NCBI GenBank assembly: GCA_949295065.1
Contig: CASFJQ010000001.1
Span: 226,169 to 290,168 of the forward strand
Direction of reading: 5' to 3'
DNA from: an uncultured Parabacteroides sp.
GTDB lineage: Bacteria > Bacteroidota > Bacteroidia > Bacteroidales > Tannerellaceae
Length of the DNA: 64,000 nucleotides
Shown: positions 16,974-24,873 of the stretch, piece after piece
How positions within the stretch are numbered: the stretch's first letter is position 1
How the letters are laid out: each line of letters opens with the position of its first letter
Translations under genes and position numbers: made by a program
Notes under the pieces: model-generated
Seen by the model: the letters and a program-made list of their open reading frames with translations, nothing else
Told to the model about the DNA's origin: nothing
The model's database searches: none

Positions 16974-18551
16974 ATGGGAAAATTCAACAAATTGATTTTG
17001 GGCGCTTGTGCCATGTTTACTTTGGCATCGGCTCCTCAGTTAAATGCACAATCATTATCGCCTTCAACTAAATGGCATTGGGAGAAAGGTACAATTGTAA
17101 TAGAATCTCCAGAACGTCCTGCTGGTCAGCAGCATGCTGTCGGACTTACAGTTCCAAAAATGGAAGTCGTAAGAGTTGGCTTCGTTGGTTTGGGTATGCG
17201 TGGACCTGGCGCAGTGGAACGTTTTACTCATATTCCGGGAACACATATTGTTGCTCTTTGTGATTATGAAGAAGAAAGAGCTGAAAAATGTCAGAAATAT
17301 TTGCGTGAGGCAAGTTTGCCAAAAGCAGATGTTTATTCCGGAGCTGAAGGTTACAAGGCTCTTTGCGAACGTGAAGATATTGACTTGGTATATATCGCAA
17401 CAGACTGGGATCATCATTTCCCTGTTGCCAAATATGCAATGGAACATGGAAAGAATGTAGCAATAGAAGTTCCTTCTGCCATGAACTTGGAACAATGCTG
17501 GGAACTTATTGACCTTAGTGAGAAAACTCGCAAGCATTGTATGATTCTTGAAAACTGCTGTTACGACTGGTTTGAGATGAATACATTGAATATGGCTCAG
17601 CAAGGTGTTTTCGGTGAAGTTCTCAGAGCTCAGGGTGCATATATCCACAATCTCGATCAGTTCTGGGATTATTACTGGAAAAACGGAAAAGAAGACAAAC
17701 TAGGATGGCGCTTGCGTTATAACATGGAAAACCGTGGTGACGTTTATGCTACTCACGGTCTTGGCCCGGTTGCTCAGGCATTGGATATTCACCGTGGCGA
17801 CCGCATGACTACTTTGGTAGCTATGGATACTAAGTCTGTTCATGGAAAAGCTTTGGTTGAAAGAGCAACAGGTGAAAAATGCGATAACTTCCGCAATGGT
17901 GACCACACAACAACTCTTATCCGTACTGAAAACGGAAAGGTTATCGAAATTCAGCATAATGTTATGAATCCTCAGCCATACAACAGATTGTATCAGCTGA
18001 CAGGAACAAAAGGCTTTGCAAACAAATATCCGGTTGAAGGTTATGCTTTGGATGCATCTCAGATGGCAGCTTCTGGCGTTCAGCCAAAAGTAGATAATCT
18101 GAATTCTCATTCATTCATGCCGGAAGCTGAAATGAATGCTTTGGTTGAGAAATATCAGCATCCTATCCTTAAGAAATATGGTGAAATGGCTAAGGAAGTA
18201 GGCGGACACGGCGGGATGGACTTTATCATGGACTCTCGTCTTGTTTATTGCTTGCAGAATGGTCTTCCTTTGGACATGGATGTTTATGATATGGCTGAAT
18301 GGTGTGCTTTGGCAGAACTTGGTGCAATATCAATGGACAATGGCTGTGCTGCAGTCGCATTCCCTGATTTCACTCGCGGACACTGGAATGACGTTAAAGG
18401 ATTCAAACACGCTTTCGCTTCTCCTGAAGATGAAGCTAAGGCAGAGCAGGCTGCAAAAGCTGCAACTGCAAAACTGAAAGAAGAAGGTGCTAAAGAATGG
18501 GCTAAGATTGCAAAGCAAGAAGCAAAGGCTGCAAAGAAGAATAAAAAGTAA
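16974..18551 (+). CDS. secreted Gfo/Idh/MocA-fold protein, GH109-like (alpha-N-acetylgalactosaminidase type)
   Basis: 525 residues. A Sec signal peptide (MGKFNKLILGACAMFTLASA...LNAQ) is followed by a Rossmann domain with VRVGFVGLGMRGPGAVERF (NAD-binding loop). Next come CDYEEERAEKCQ, DLVYIATDWDHHFPVAKYAMEHGKNVAIEVPSA and the C-terminal alpha/beta domain. The GLGMRG loop and the EVPSA motif are typical of GH109-type members, which cleave alpha-GalNAc by an NAD-dependent redox-assisted mechanism. The specific substrate is inference. A notable oddity is the last ~40 residues, rich in Ala, Lys and Glu (AEQAAKAATAKLKEEGAK), predicted helical and not part of the catalytic fold. ATG at 16974 was chosen because the longer TTG start falls in the promoter. 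Isolated gene with its own promoter and terminator. Confidence 0.85.
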   Translation: MGKFNKLILGACAMFTLASAPQLNAQSLSPSTKWHWEKGTIVIESPERPAGQQHAVGLTVPKMEVVRVGFVGLGMRGPGAVERFTHIPGTHIVALCDYEEERAEKCQKYLREASLPKADVYSGAEGYKALCEREDIDLVYIATDWDHHFPVAKYAMEHGKNVAIEVPSAMNLEQCWELIDLSEKTRKHCMILENCCYDWFEMNTLNMAQQGVFGEVLRAQGAYIHNLDQFWDYYWKNGKEDKLGWRLRYNMENRGDVYATHGLGPVAQALDIHRGDRMTTLVAMDTKSVHGKALVERATGEKCDNFRNGDHTTTLIRTENGKVIEIQHNVMNPQPYNRLYQLTGTKGFANKYPVEGYALDASQMAASGVQPKVDNLNSHSFMPEAEMNALVEKYQHPILKKYGEMAKEVGGHGGMDFIMDSRLVYCLQNGLPLDMDVYDMAEWCALAELGAISMDNGCAAVAFPDFTRGHWNDVKGFKHAFASPEDEAKAEQAAKAATAKLKEEGAKEWAKIAKQEAKAAKKNKK

Positions 18552-18581
18552 ATCCTCAGTTGAGGACTTCAAAATATGAAA

Positions 18582-18619
18582 AACAGAGCTTGCATTGATT
18601 GCAGGCTCTGTTTTTTTTT
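18582..18619 (+). terminator. rho-independent terminator of the GH109-like gene
   Basis: AACAGAGC and GCTCTGTT frame a loop, and an eight-to-nine base T run follows directly at 18611. Confidence 0.9.
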
Positions 18620-18656
18620 GTCGCTTTTATTTTGTGTTAAACATCCGGGAATAAAA

Positions 18657-18682
18657 ATAGCCCCAACCGGTGTCAGGGCTAT
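18657..18682 (-). terminator. terminator-like hairpin downstream of ackA
   Basis: ATAGCCC (18657-18663) pairs with GGGCTAT (18676-18682). The minus-strand read continues with TTTTTATT. It lies about 130 nt past the ackA stop, with a repeat in between. Confidence 0.7.
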
Positions 18683-18740
18683 CCAAACACGAATCCTTTG
18701 TGTTTAGTGTAAGCTGTGAGGATCCGATATTCTAGTTAAT

Positions 18741-18812
18741 TAGTTGACAAGTTAACAAGTTGACAAGAAACATTTATGAAAACCTTGTCAACTTGTTCCC
18801 TCGTTACCTTGT
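18741..18812. repeat. TTGACAAG-type inverted repeat next to ackA
   Basis: AGTTGACAAGTTAACAAG-type words with an 8-bp repeat unit face CTTGTCAACTTGTTCCC about 25 bp later, giving a stem. Similar blocks lie between ackA and pta and at many other gene borders. Confidence 0.65.
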
Positions 18813-20015
18813 TTACTTCTTATTAAGAATTTCCATTGTATCAGATGCAATCATGAACTCTTCGTCAGTAGGAACAACCAATACTTTTACCTTACTGTCT
18901 GGAGTGCTGATTACCATTTCCTGTCCGCGCATTCCTTCGTTTTTCTCGAAGTCGATTTTCATTCCCATATATTCCATATCCTGGCAAACCACACGGCGAG
19001 TTGCCCACTGGTTTTCACCAACTCCACCTGTCCATACAAGAATGTCGCAACCGTTCATTGCTGCAGCATAAGCACCGATATATTTCTTGATGCGATAGTT
19101 GTAAACATCCAAAACCATAGTTGCACGCTTGTTGCCATGAGCATCGGCATCTTCGATTTCGCGCATATCTGAAGAAATCTCAGACAAACCAGCAACACCG
19201 CTTTTCTTGTTCAACAAGTCAGACAAACCAGCAGCATCCAAACCTTCTTTTTCCATGATGAATGGAATTGCTCCCGGGTCGATGTCACCGCAACGAGTTC
19301 CCATCATCAAACCTTCAGTTGGAGTAAGACCCATTGTTGTGTCGATACATTTACCATTCATGATAGCAGCGATTGAACCACCATTACCAACGTGAGCAGT
19401 GATAATCTTCTGATCTTCATATTTTACACCAAGGATATCGCAGGCACGCTTTGAAACATAGCGATGGCTTGTTCCGTGGAAACCGTAACGGCGGATACCA
19501 TATTTAGTATAATATTCGTAAGGCAATCCATACATATAAGCTCTTTCAGGCATTGTCTGGTGGAATGCTGTATCGAATACGCCAACCTGAGGAATACCAG
19601 GAATCAATGCTTCCATAGCAGCGATACCTTTCAAGTTTGCAGGATTGTGAAGCGGAGCCAATTCTGTACATTCTTCAACCTTATCCAAAACTTCCTTAGT
19701 CAAAAGCACGCTTGAAGCAAACTTTTCACCACCGTGAACCACGCGGTGACCAACAGCGTCAATTTCCTTGTAATCCTTGATACAGCCGTAAGTCTCGTCT
19801 GTCAATACGCTAAGGATAAACTGAATACCTTCCTGGTGTCCCGGAATATTTTTCTCAAGTATAACTTTCTTTCCGTCTTTGTCTGTCAATTTAAGGAATG
19901 AATCAGACAAACCGATTTTCTCGATACCTCCTTGAGCCATAACATCACCGGAAGTCATATCGAACAATTTATATTTGATTGAACTACTACCGCAGTTTAA
20001 TACTAAGATTTTCAT
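18813..20015 (-). CDS. ackA: acetate kinase
   Basis: Converts acetyl phosphate and ADP to acetate and ATP, the energy-yielding last step of acetate fermentation, in the cytoplasm. The 400 residues are the standard length. The N-terminus MKILVLNCGSSSIKYKLFDM is the phosphate-binding ASKHA entry. Also visible are GHRVVHGGEKF (about 87-97), FDTAFHQTMPERAYMYGLPYEYY (about 147-169), GFHGTSHRYVS (about 178-188), AHVGNGGSIAAI (about 207-218) and GLTPTEGLMMGTRCGDIDPG. Downstream of pta on the same strand with a 114-nt spacer holding a repeat; the pta-ackA order is the common operon arrangement. Start ATG at 20015. Confidence 0.98.
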   Translation of the reverse strand: MKILVLNCGSSSIKYKLFDMTSGDVMAQGGIEKIGLSDSFLKLTDKDGKKVILEKNIPGHQEGIQFILSVLTDETYGCIKDYKEIDAVGHRVVHGGEKFASSVLLTKEVLDKVEECTELAPLHNPANLKGIAAMEALIPGIPQVGVFDTAFHQTMPERAYMYGLPYEYYTKYGIRRYGFHGTSHRYVSKRACDILGVKYEDQKIITAHVGNGGSIAAIMNGKCIDTTMGLTPTEGLMMGTRCGDIDPGAIPFIMEKEGLDAAGLSDLLNKKSGVAGLSEISSDMREIEDADAHGNKRATMVLDVYNYRIKKYIGAYAAAMNGCDILVWTGGVGENQWATRRVVCQDMEYMGMKIDFEKNEGMRGQEMVISTPDSKVKVLVVPTDEEFMIASDTMEILNKK

Positions 20016-20047
20016 GTTTATTGAGTTTATTAGTTGTAAATTTTAAT

Positions 20048-20126
20048 AGTTGACAAGTTGACGAGTTAACAAGGGAACAAGATATTAATCTTTTATTTCT
20101 AAAACCTTGTCAACTTGTTCCCCTGT
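20048..20126. repeat. TTGACAAG-type inverted repeat between pta and ackA
   Basis: TAGTTGACAAGTTGACGAGT faces AACCTTGTCAACTTGTTCCC across about 35 bp. It fills nearly the entire pta-ackA spacer and would form a stem in the shared transcript. Confidence 0.65.
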
Positions 20127-20129
20127 ATC

Positions 20130-21143
20130 TTATTTATTAGCTTTCAATCCTATAGACTGGTTGCAAGCAATTGCTACCATTTTGTAGATATCATCTACAG
20201 AGCATCCGCGAGACAAATCGTTAACAGGAGCAGCCATACCCTGAAGGATTGGACCAACAGCTTCAGCACCGCCAAGACGCTGAACAAGTTTGTAGGCAAT
20301 GTTTCCAACTTCCAATGTCGGGAATACCAATACGTTTGCCTTACCTGCGATTTCACTTCCCGGAGCTTTCTGAGCAGCAACTTTTTCAACCAAAGCTGCG
20401 TCAGACTGCAATTCACCGTCGATTTTCAAATCCGGAGCCATTTCTTTTGCCAAGCGAGTAGCTTCAACCACTTTGTCAACCATTTCGTGTGAAGCACTTC
20501 CTTTAGTTGAGAAGCTCAACATTGCAACGCGAGGTTCGATACCGGCAATGTGGCGTGCTGTCTGAGATGTAGCAACAGCGATGCTAGCCAATTCCTGAGC
20601 GTTAGGATTAGGCATAACAGCACAGTCGGCAAATACGAACAAACCATTCTCTCCATACTGAGGAGTTTTAGTGAACATAAGGAATGCACCTGAAACACAG
20701 CTCATTCCTGGAGCAGTCTTGATAATCTGCAATGCAGGGCGAAGAACATTTCCTGTAGTGTTCAAAGCACCGGCAATTTCACCGTCGGCATCGCCAGACT
20801 TAATCATAAGGCAAGCAAGGAACAATGGGTCTTCAACCAAAACTGCAGCCTTTTCAGGAGTCATGCCTTTTTTCTGACGCAACTGAACCAAAAGGTCGGC
20901 ATATTCAGCCTTTTTAGCGTGGTTCTTAGGGTCAATAATTGTTGCTTCAGAAATGTGGTTCAAACCATATTCTGCTGCAAGTTTGTTGATTTCAGCAGGG
21001 TCACCGATAAGGATGATTTCTGCAACTCCATCAGCCAACAGACGGTCGGCTGCTTTCAATGTTCTTTCTTCAGTTCCTTCAGGAAGAACGATGCGCTGCT
21101 TGTTAGCCTTCGCGCGTGCAATAATGTCTTGCATTAAGTCCAT
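20130..21143 (-). CDS. pta: phosphate acetyltransferase
   Basis: Interconverts acetyl-CoA and acetyl phosphate, feeding AckA. With the ATG at 21143 the product is 337 residues, the short single-domain type typical of Bacteroidota. The frame can be read further upstream to 21302, but the added residues ([19 protein letters not shown]) look like translated non-coding [23 protein letters not shown] is the natural N-terminus. Key stretches are [69 protein letters not shown] and [18 protein letters not shown]. The last contains the catalytic-loop SFSTKGS. First gene of a pta-ackA operon. Confidence 0.97.
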   Translation of the reverse strand: MDLMQDIIARAKANKQRIVLPEGTEERTLKAADRLLADGVAEIILIGDPAEINKLAAEYGLNHISEATIIDPKNHAKKAEYADLLVQLRQKKGMTPEKAAVLVEDPLFLACLMIKSGDADGEIAGALNTTGNVLRPALQIIKTAPGMSCVSGAFLMFTKTPQYGENGLFVFADCAVMPNPNAQELASIAVATSQTARHIAGIEPRVAMLSFSTKGSASHEMVDKVVEATRLAKEMAPDLKIDGELQSDAALVEKVAAQKAPGSEIAGKANVLVFPTLEVGNIAYKLVQRLGGAEAVGPILQGMAAPVNDLSRGCSVDDIYKMVAIACNQSIGLKANK

Positions 21144-21345
21144 AGGGAAGAATTTATTTATGTTTTGTGTTAAATCTTTTTCTGCTACAAAATTAGGCAA
21201 AATGCAATATAGAGTTTGCAAAATCGTATAAATAAATTCAGGAATAGGTGTCAGTTTCAGAATATTTAACAATAATATGCCTGTCTGAATAGTTCTAACC
21301 AATTGAAAAAGGCTGATTTCAATAGCAAAATGAAAGATTGTTATG

Positions 21346-21433
21346 TTTCCGAAAAAAGCTCGGCATCTTTCCCGGAAAACACTGCAGTGTTTCCGAAAAA
21401 AGATGCCGAGCTTTTCCTGGAAATAACCTGTTC
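21346..21433. repeat. 22-bp periodic array F (TTTCC...GGAAA)
   Basis: Four consecutive 22-bp units begin TTTCCG, TTTCCC, TTTCCG and TTTTCC at 21346, 21368, 21390 and 21412. The first and third units share TTTCCGAAAAAAG. The array folds back on itself: AGCTCGGCATCTTT (21357-21370) is the exact complement of AAAGATGCCGAGCT (21399-21412), and AACACTGCAGTGTT lies at the centre. It sits in the 364-bp gap between cdaA (-) and pta (-). The rest of the gap holds no gene. Confidence 0.85.
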
Positions 21434-21507
21434 GAAATTCCCGGAATTAATATCCTAATGTAACTTCAATTCCTTACGGAAAGAAAACAAATTTGTTCCT
21501 GAGAAGA

Positions 21508-22284
21508 TTATCCAACCACCCTTTCCCCCGAAAGAATCTGCTGTAACTCTTCTGCAGTAACATTCACACTCAGATTACCTTTGTGTGCCACAGAAATCTT
21601 TCCTCTTTCTTCAGAAACGATGATGACTATTGCGTCTGTTTCGAGTGACATACCAAGACCGGAGCGATGGCGCAATCCCATTTCTTTAGGCAAACTTGCG
21701 TTTTGTGCAACGGGCAGAATACATCCGGCAGCCTTGATTCTGTTGTCGGCAATAATCATTGCGCCGTCGTGCAAAGGGCTGTTCTTGAAGAATATATTTT
21801 CAATCAGGCGGGCATTCACGTCGGCATTGAACATTTCACCGGTGTGTTCATAAACAGTCAGTTCCATTTCCTGCTGTATGCAAATAAGTGCGCCTGTTTT
21901 CTTTTTAGCCATATTCATACATGCAAGAACAACGGGAGCGACAAATTTACTTTCGTTTTCGTTGTTCGGGTCGCGTTTGCTGAATATCTTGCTGAGGAAT
22001 TTCCATCCTCTGTGTGAGCCCAGCACAAGAAGGAAACGCCTGATTTCGTCCTGGAAAAGAACCACCAGCACAACGAAACCAACACTGATAAATTTATCCA
22101 GTATGGCTCCCATAAGCTTCATTTCCAGAACGTGCGAAATAAGAATCCATACAACAATAAAAGAAATCACACCGCTGAATATCGCCAAAGTCCCCGACGT
22201 CTTCATTATCTGATATGTCTTATACAGGAAGAAGGCAACAAGCAATATGTCTATTAAATCTTTAACGCCGAATTGTAGCCACAT
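21508..22284 (-). CDS. cdaA: diadenylate cyclase CdaA
   Basis: Makes cyclic di-AMP from two ATP; membrane-anchored. 258 residues: three N-terminal transmembrane helices (about 7-70), then the DAC/DisA_N domain. The catalytic motifs are both present: DGAMIIADNRIKAAGCILPV (DGA near residue 172) and MGLRHRSGLGMS (RHR near residue 202). The preceding gene folP ends only 13 nt upstream of the start, so the two form an operon on the minus strand. No cdaR-like regulator is adjacent, unlike the cdaA-cdaR-glmM operon of Firmicutes. C-di-AMP usually governs potassium and osmotic balance; its targets here are unknown. Confidence 0.95.
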   Translation of the reverse strand: MWLQFGVKDLIDILLVAFFLYKTYQIMKTSGTLAIFSGVISFIVVWILISHVLEMKLMGAILDKFISVGFVVLVVLFQDEIRRFLLVLGSHRGWKFLSKIFSKRDPNNENESKFVAPVVLACMNMAKKKTGALICIQQEMELTVYEHTGEMFNADVNARLIENIFFKNSPLHDGAMIIADNRIKAAGCILPVAQNASLPKEMGLRHRSGLGMSLETDAIVIIVSEERGKISVAHKGNLSVNVTAEELQQILSGERVVG

Positions 22285-22297
22285 TTTGTTTATTTGT

Positions 22298-23191
22298 TTA
22301 TATAGTTTTTTTAGTTAATGGGTTGACAAACTTGCAAGTTGACGAAGTTGCCACCTCTCCGGAAAGCATTTCGTATATTCTTACAGTTTCAACAGCTTCT
22401 TTCACATCGTGAACTCTCAATATATTTGCGCCGTTGAGCAATGCGAAGGTGTTAAGTACGCTAGTCCCTTTAAGAGTTTCGTCGGCTGTACATCCCAGTA
22501 GTTTGTAAATCATACTTTTCCTTGATATGCCTACAAGAATAGGCAGATCAAACAGTTCGAAATCTTTCAGATGTCTCATCAGTTCGTAATTCTGATCCAG
22601 AGTTTTGCTGAAACCGAAACCTGGATCCAGAATAATATCGTGCACGCCCATCATCCGCAATCTTTCCACCTTTGCAGATAAATCCGTCATGATGTCAGCG
22701 GTAAGATTGACGTAGTTAGTGTTCTGTTGCATAGTCTGAGGTGTTCCGCGCATATGCATCAAAATATATGGAACATGAAGCTCAGCCACGGTTCGGAACA
22801 TATCTTTGTCAAGGTCGCCGCCCGAAATATCATTGATAATGGCAACTCCAAATTCTTCAACGCAACGTCGTGCCACTTCAGCCCTGAAAGTATCTACCGA
22901 AACTATTGCTTCAGGAAAATCTTTCATGATAATTTTCAGAGCTGTTTCCAGTCTTTTCATTTCCTCGTCGGCAGAAATGTCGTCAGCGTCGGGTCGCGAA
23001 GAATAACCGCCGATGTCAATTATATCTCCGCCTTCATTGATTATAGTCTCTATACGGTTTTTTATTGAAGATTCTGTCTGCATGCGGCTTCCCTCGTAGA
23101 ACGAGTCCGGAGTAACATTCAATATACCCATTACCAGAGGTTTTTCCATCGACAGAAGCTCTCCTTTTATATTTAGAGTCGAGTGTTTCAT
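22298..23191 (-). CDS. folP: dihydropteroate synthase
   Basis: Condenses 6-hydroxymethyl-7,8-dihydropterin pyrophosphate with p-aminobenzoate in folate synthesis; the sulfonamide target. With ATG at 23191 the product is 297 residues. Motifs are MGILNVTPDSFYEGSR (about 29-44), IIDIGGYSSRPDA, FPEAIVSVDTFRAEVA, INDISGGDLDK, ILMHMRGTPQTMQ, ILDPGFGFSKTLDQNYELM and VGISRKSMIYKLLG, the complete TIM-barrel set. A longer frame starts at TTG 23215, but that codon lies inside a TATCTTTG promoter box, so the ATG is preferred. The stop lies 13 nt before cdaA. Confidence 0.97.
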   Translation of the reverse strand: MKHSTLNIKGELLSMEKPLVMGILNVTPDSFYEGSRMQTESSIKNRIETIINEGGDIIDIGGYSSRPDADDISADEEMKRLETALKIIMKDFPEAIVSVDTFRAEVARRCVEEFGVAIINDISGGDLDKDMFRTVAELHVPYILMHMRGTPQTMQQNTNYVNLTADIMTDLSAKVERLRMMGVHDIILDPGFGFSKTLDQNYELMRHLKDFELFDLPILVGISRKSMIYKLLGCTADETLKGTSVLNTFALLNGANILRVHDVKEAVETVRIYEMLSGEVATSSTCKFVNPLTKKTI

Positions 23192-23212
23192 TTCCGAATG
23201 ATTATTTGCTCG

Positions 23213-23220
23213 CAAAGATA
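23213..23220 (-). promoter_or_regulatory. -7 box of the folP-cdaA operon
   Basis: Minus-strand TATCTTTG about 22 nt before the folP ATG at 23191, implying a leader of only 15-20 nt. Confidence 0.6.
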
Positions 23221-23320
23221 GAAATTCTTCTTTTATTCTTACTTTTGCTCCGTCTATAAAAACTTGTATTTAAGTAGGTGCTCAAAAATATTTTTATAGA
23301 TCAAATTTATTTGAACATGG

Positions 23321-23467
23321 CTTATAGGAGTTATAAGGAGTTATGGGAAGTTAAAGCTCTGCTTCGCGACGCAAAGAAGTTAAAAGCCGGTAGATTTAAG
23401 ATACAAAATGGTATTGGCCTTTAACTTCTATTACTCCTTTTAACTCCTGTAACTTCATTAGTTATAC
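23321..23467. repeat. hairpin repeat with ~10-bp periodicity (copy 2)
   Basis: The left arm AGGAGTTATAAGGAGTTATG and the right arm TACTCCTTTTAACTCCTGTA are near-complements about 75 bp apart. AGCTCTGCTTCGCGACGC sits in the interior and GTTATACAA at the right edge. Both arms repeat AGTTA/TAACT words every 10 bp. It occupies most of the gap between folP (-) and murF (+). Confidence 0.7.
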
Positions 23468-23512
23468 AATCCGAAATATTTAAAATATAAAATTAATTTT
23501 GAACAGTTTATT

Positions 23513-24796
23513 ATGAAGTTGTCAGAACTATATGATTTATATCTTCAGCACCCAATGGTGACCACCGACAGCCGCAATTGCCCTGCCGGTTCAATCTTCT
23601 TCGCCCTCAAAGGCGAGCGTTTCGACGGGAACAAATATGCTGAAGGAGCTTTGGCTTCCGGAGCTGCTTATGCAGTTATCGACAATGCGGAATTTAAAAG
23701 TGATGAGCGCATGATTCTCGTTGAAGATGTTCTTTCCACATTGCAGCAACTGGCACGCCTGCATCGTCAGACTCTTGGTATTCCGGTTATAGGAATCACC
23801 GGCACAAACGGAAAGACAACCACAAAGGAATTGCTCGCTGCGGTGTTGTCTAAAAAATACAATCTTCTATACACATCAGGAAATCTGAACAACCAGATTG
23901 GAGTTCCGCTCACTATTCTCAAGATGACGGCAGAACACGAAATGGCTGTCATTGAGATGGGTGCCAACCATCCGGGCGATATAAAAGAACTGGTGGATAT
24001 TGCTGCTCCGGACTACGGGCTGATAACCAACGTCGGCCGTGCGCATCTCGAAGGTTTCGGCTCTTTCGAAGGAGTGATGAAAACCAAAGGCGAACTTTAT
24101 GACTTTATTCGACATAATGGAGGAAAGATTTTCCTTAATGCTTCAAACCCTTATCTGTCCGCTATGGCAAATGGATTGGAAAGCATAACATACGGAACAG
24201 GCAACGATTGTTTTGTGTATGGAAAGGAAATTGAATGTGACCCGTTCCTTTCTTTCTCTTGGATAGGAAATGCAAATATATATGATGTAAAAACGCATCT
24301 GATAGGTTCTTATAATCTCGACAATCTCCTTGCAGCTGTGGCCGTTGGTTCTTATTTTGGCGTTCCCGCCGAAGCAATCAACAATGCATTGGAGAGTTAT
24401 GTGCCTACCAACAACCGTTCGCAGTTCAAAAAAACTGAAAGGAACAGTCTGATTATAGATGCCTATAATGCTAATCCAAGCAGTATGAAAGTTGCTATCG
24501 ACAACTTTGCCGCAATGAAAGGTTCGCCAAAGGCTGTTGTCCTTGGCGATATGAAGGAACTTGGTCCCGAAAGCGATGCTTTGCATCTCGAAGTGGTAGA
24601 GCAGTTGCGCAATTATGGTTTCGATAAGGTTTATCTTTGCGGCGAGCATTTTATGAATGTTGCTTCAGACTTTTCTCCGTTTGCCGGCACAGCTGAGATG
24701 GTCGAGGCTTTAAAAAAAGATAATATTTCAGGATATCATATTCTGATTAAAGGTTCCCATAGTATGGGATTGGAGAAGATCGCTGATTTATTGTGA
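23513..24796 (+). CDS. murF: UDP-N-acetylmuramoyl-tripeptide--D-alanyl-D-alanine ligase
   Basis: Adds the D-Ala-D-Ala dipeptide to the UDP-MurNAc tripeptide, the last cytoplasmic step of the peptidoglycan precursor. 427 residues, within the family range. The N-terminal Mur ligase domain contains TDSRNCPAGSIFFALKGERFDGN. The central ATPase domain contains GITGTNGKTTTKELLAAVL (P-loop, about 94-112), NLNNQIGVPLTIL and AVIEMGANHPGDI. The C-terminal domain contains NNRSQFKKTERNSLIIDAYNANPSSM and VLGDMKELG. Other mur genes are not nearby. A TAATTTTG box ends only 12 nt before the ATG, suggesting a very short leader. Confidence 0.96.
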   Translation: MKLSELYDLYLQHPMVTTDSRNCPAGSIFFALKGERFDGNKYAEGALASGAAYAVIDNAEFKSDERMILVEDVLSTLQQLARLHRQTLGIPVIGITGTNGKTTTKELLAAVLSKKYNLLYTSGNLNNQIGVPLTILKMTAEHEMAVIEMGANHPGDIKELVDIAAPDYGLITNVGRAHLEGFGSFEGVMKTKGELYDFIRHNGGKIFLNASNPYLSAMANGLESITYGTGNDCFVYGKEIECDPFLSFSWIGNANIYDVKTHLIGSYNLDNLLAAVAVGSYFGVPAEAINNALESYVPTNNRSQFKKTERNSLIIDAYNANPSSMKVAIDNFAAMKGSPKAVVLGDMKELGPESDALHLEVVEQLRNYGFDKVYLCGEHFMNVASDFSPFAGTAEMVEALKKDNISGYHILIKGSHSMGLEKIADLL

Positions 24797-24873
24797 TTTT
24801 AAATATTGAAAATTCTTGCTGATTCCGATTTTAAGTGTTAGCTTTACAACTCACCTAATCTGATAAATCTGTT

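Noticed and set aside
21144-21302. 53-residue N-terminal extension of pta
   Set aside because: The added sequence is hydrophobic filler not seen in the family, while [19 protein letters not shown] is the expected start.
23192-23215. TTG start of folP at 23215
   Set aside because: Falls inside the TATCTTTG promoter box.
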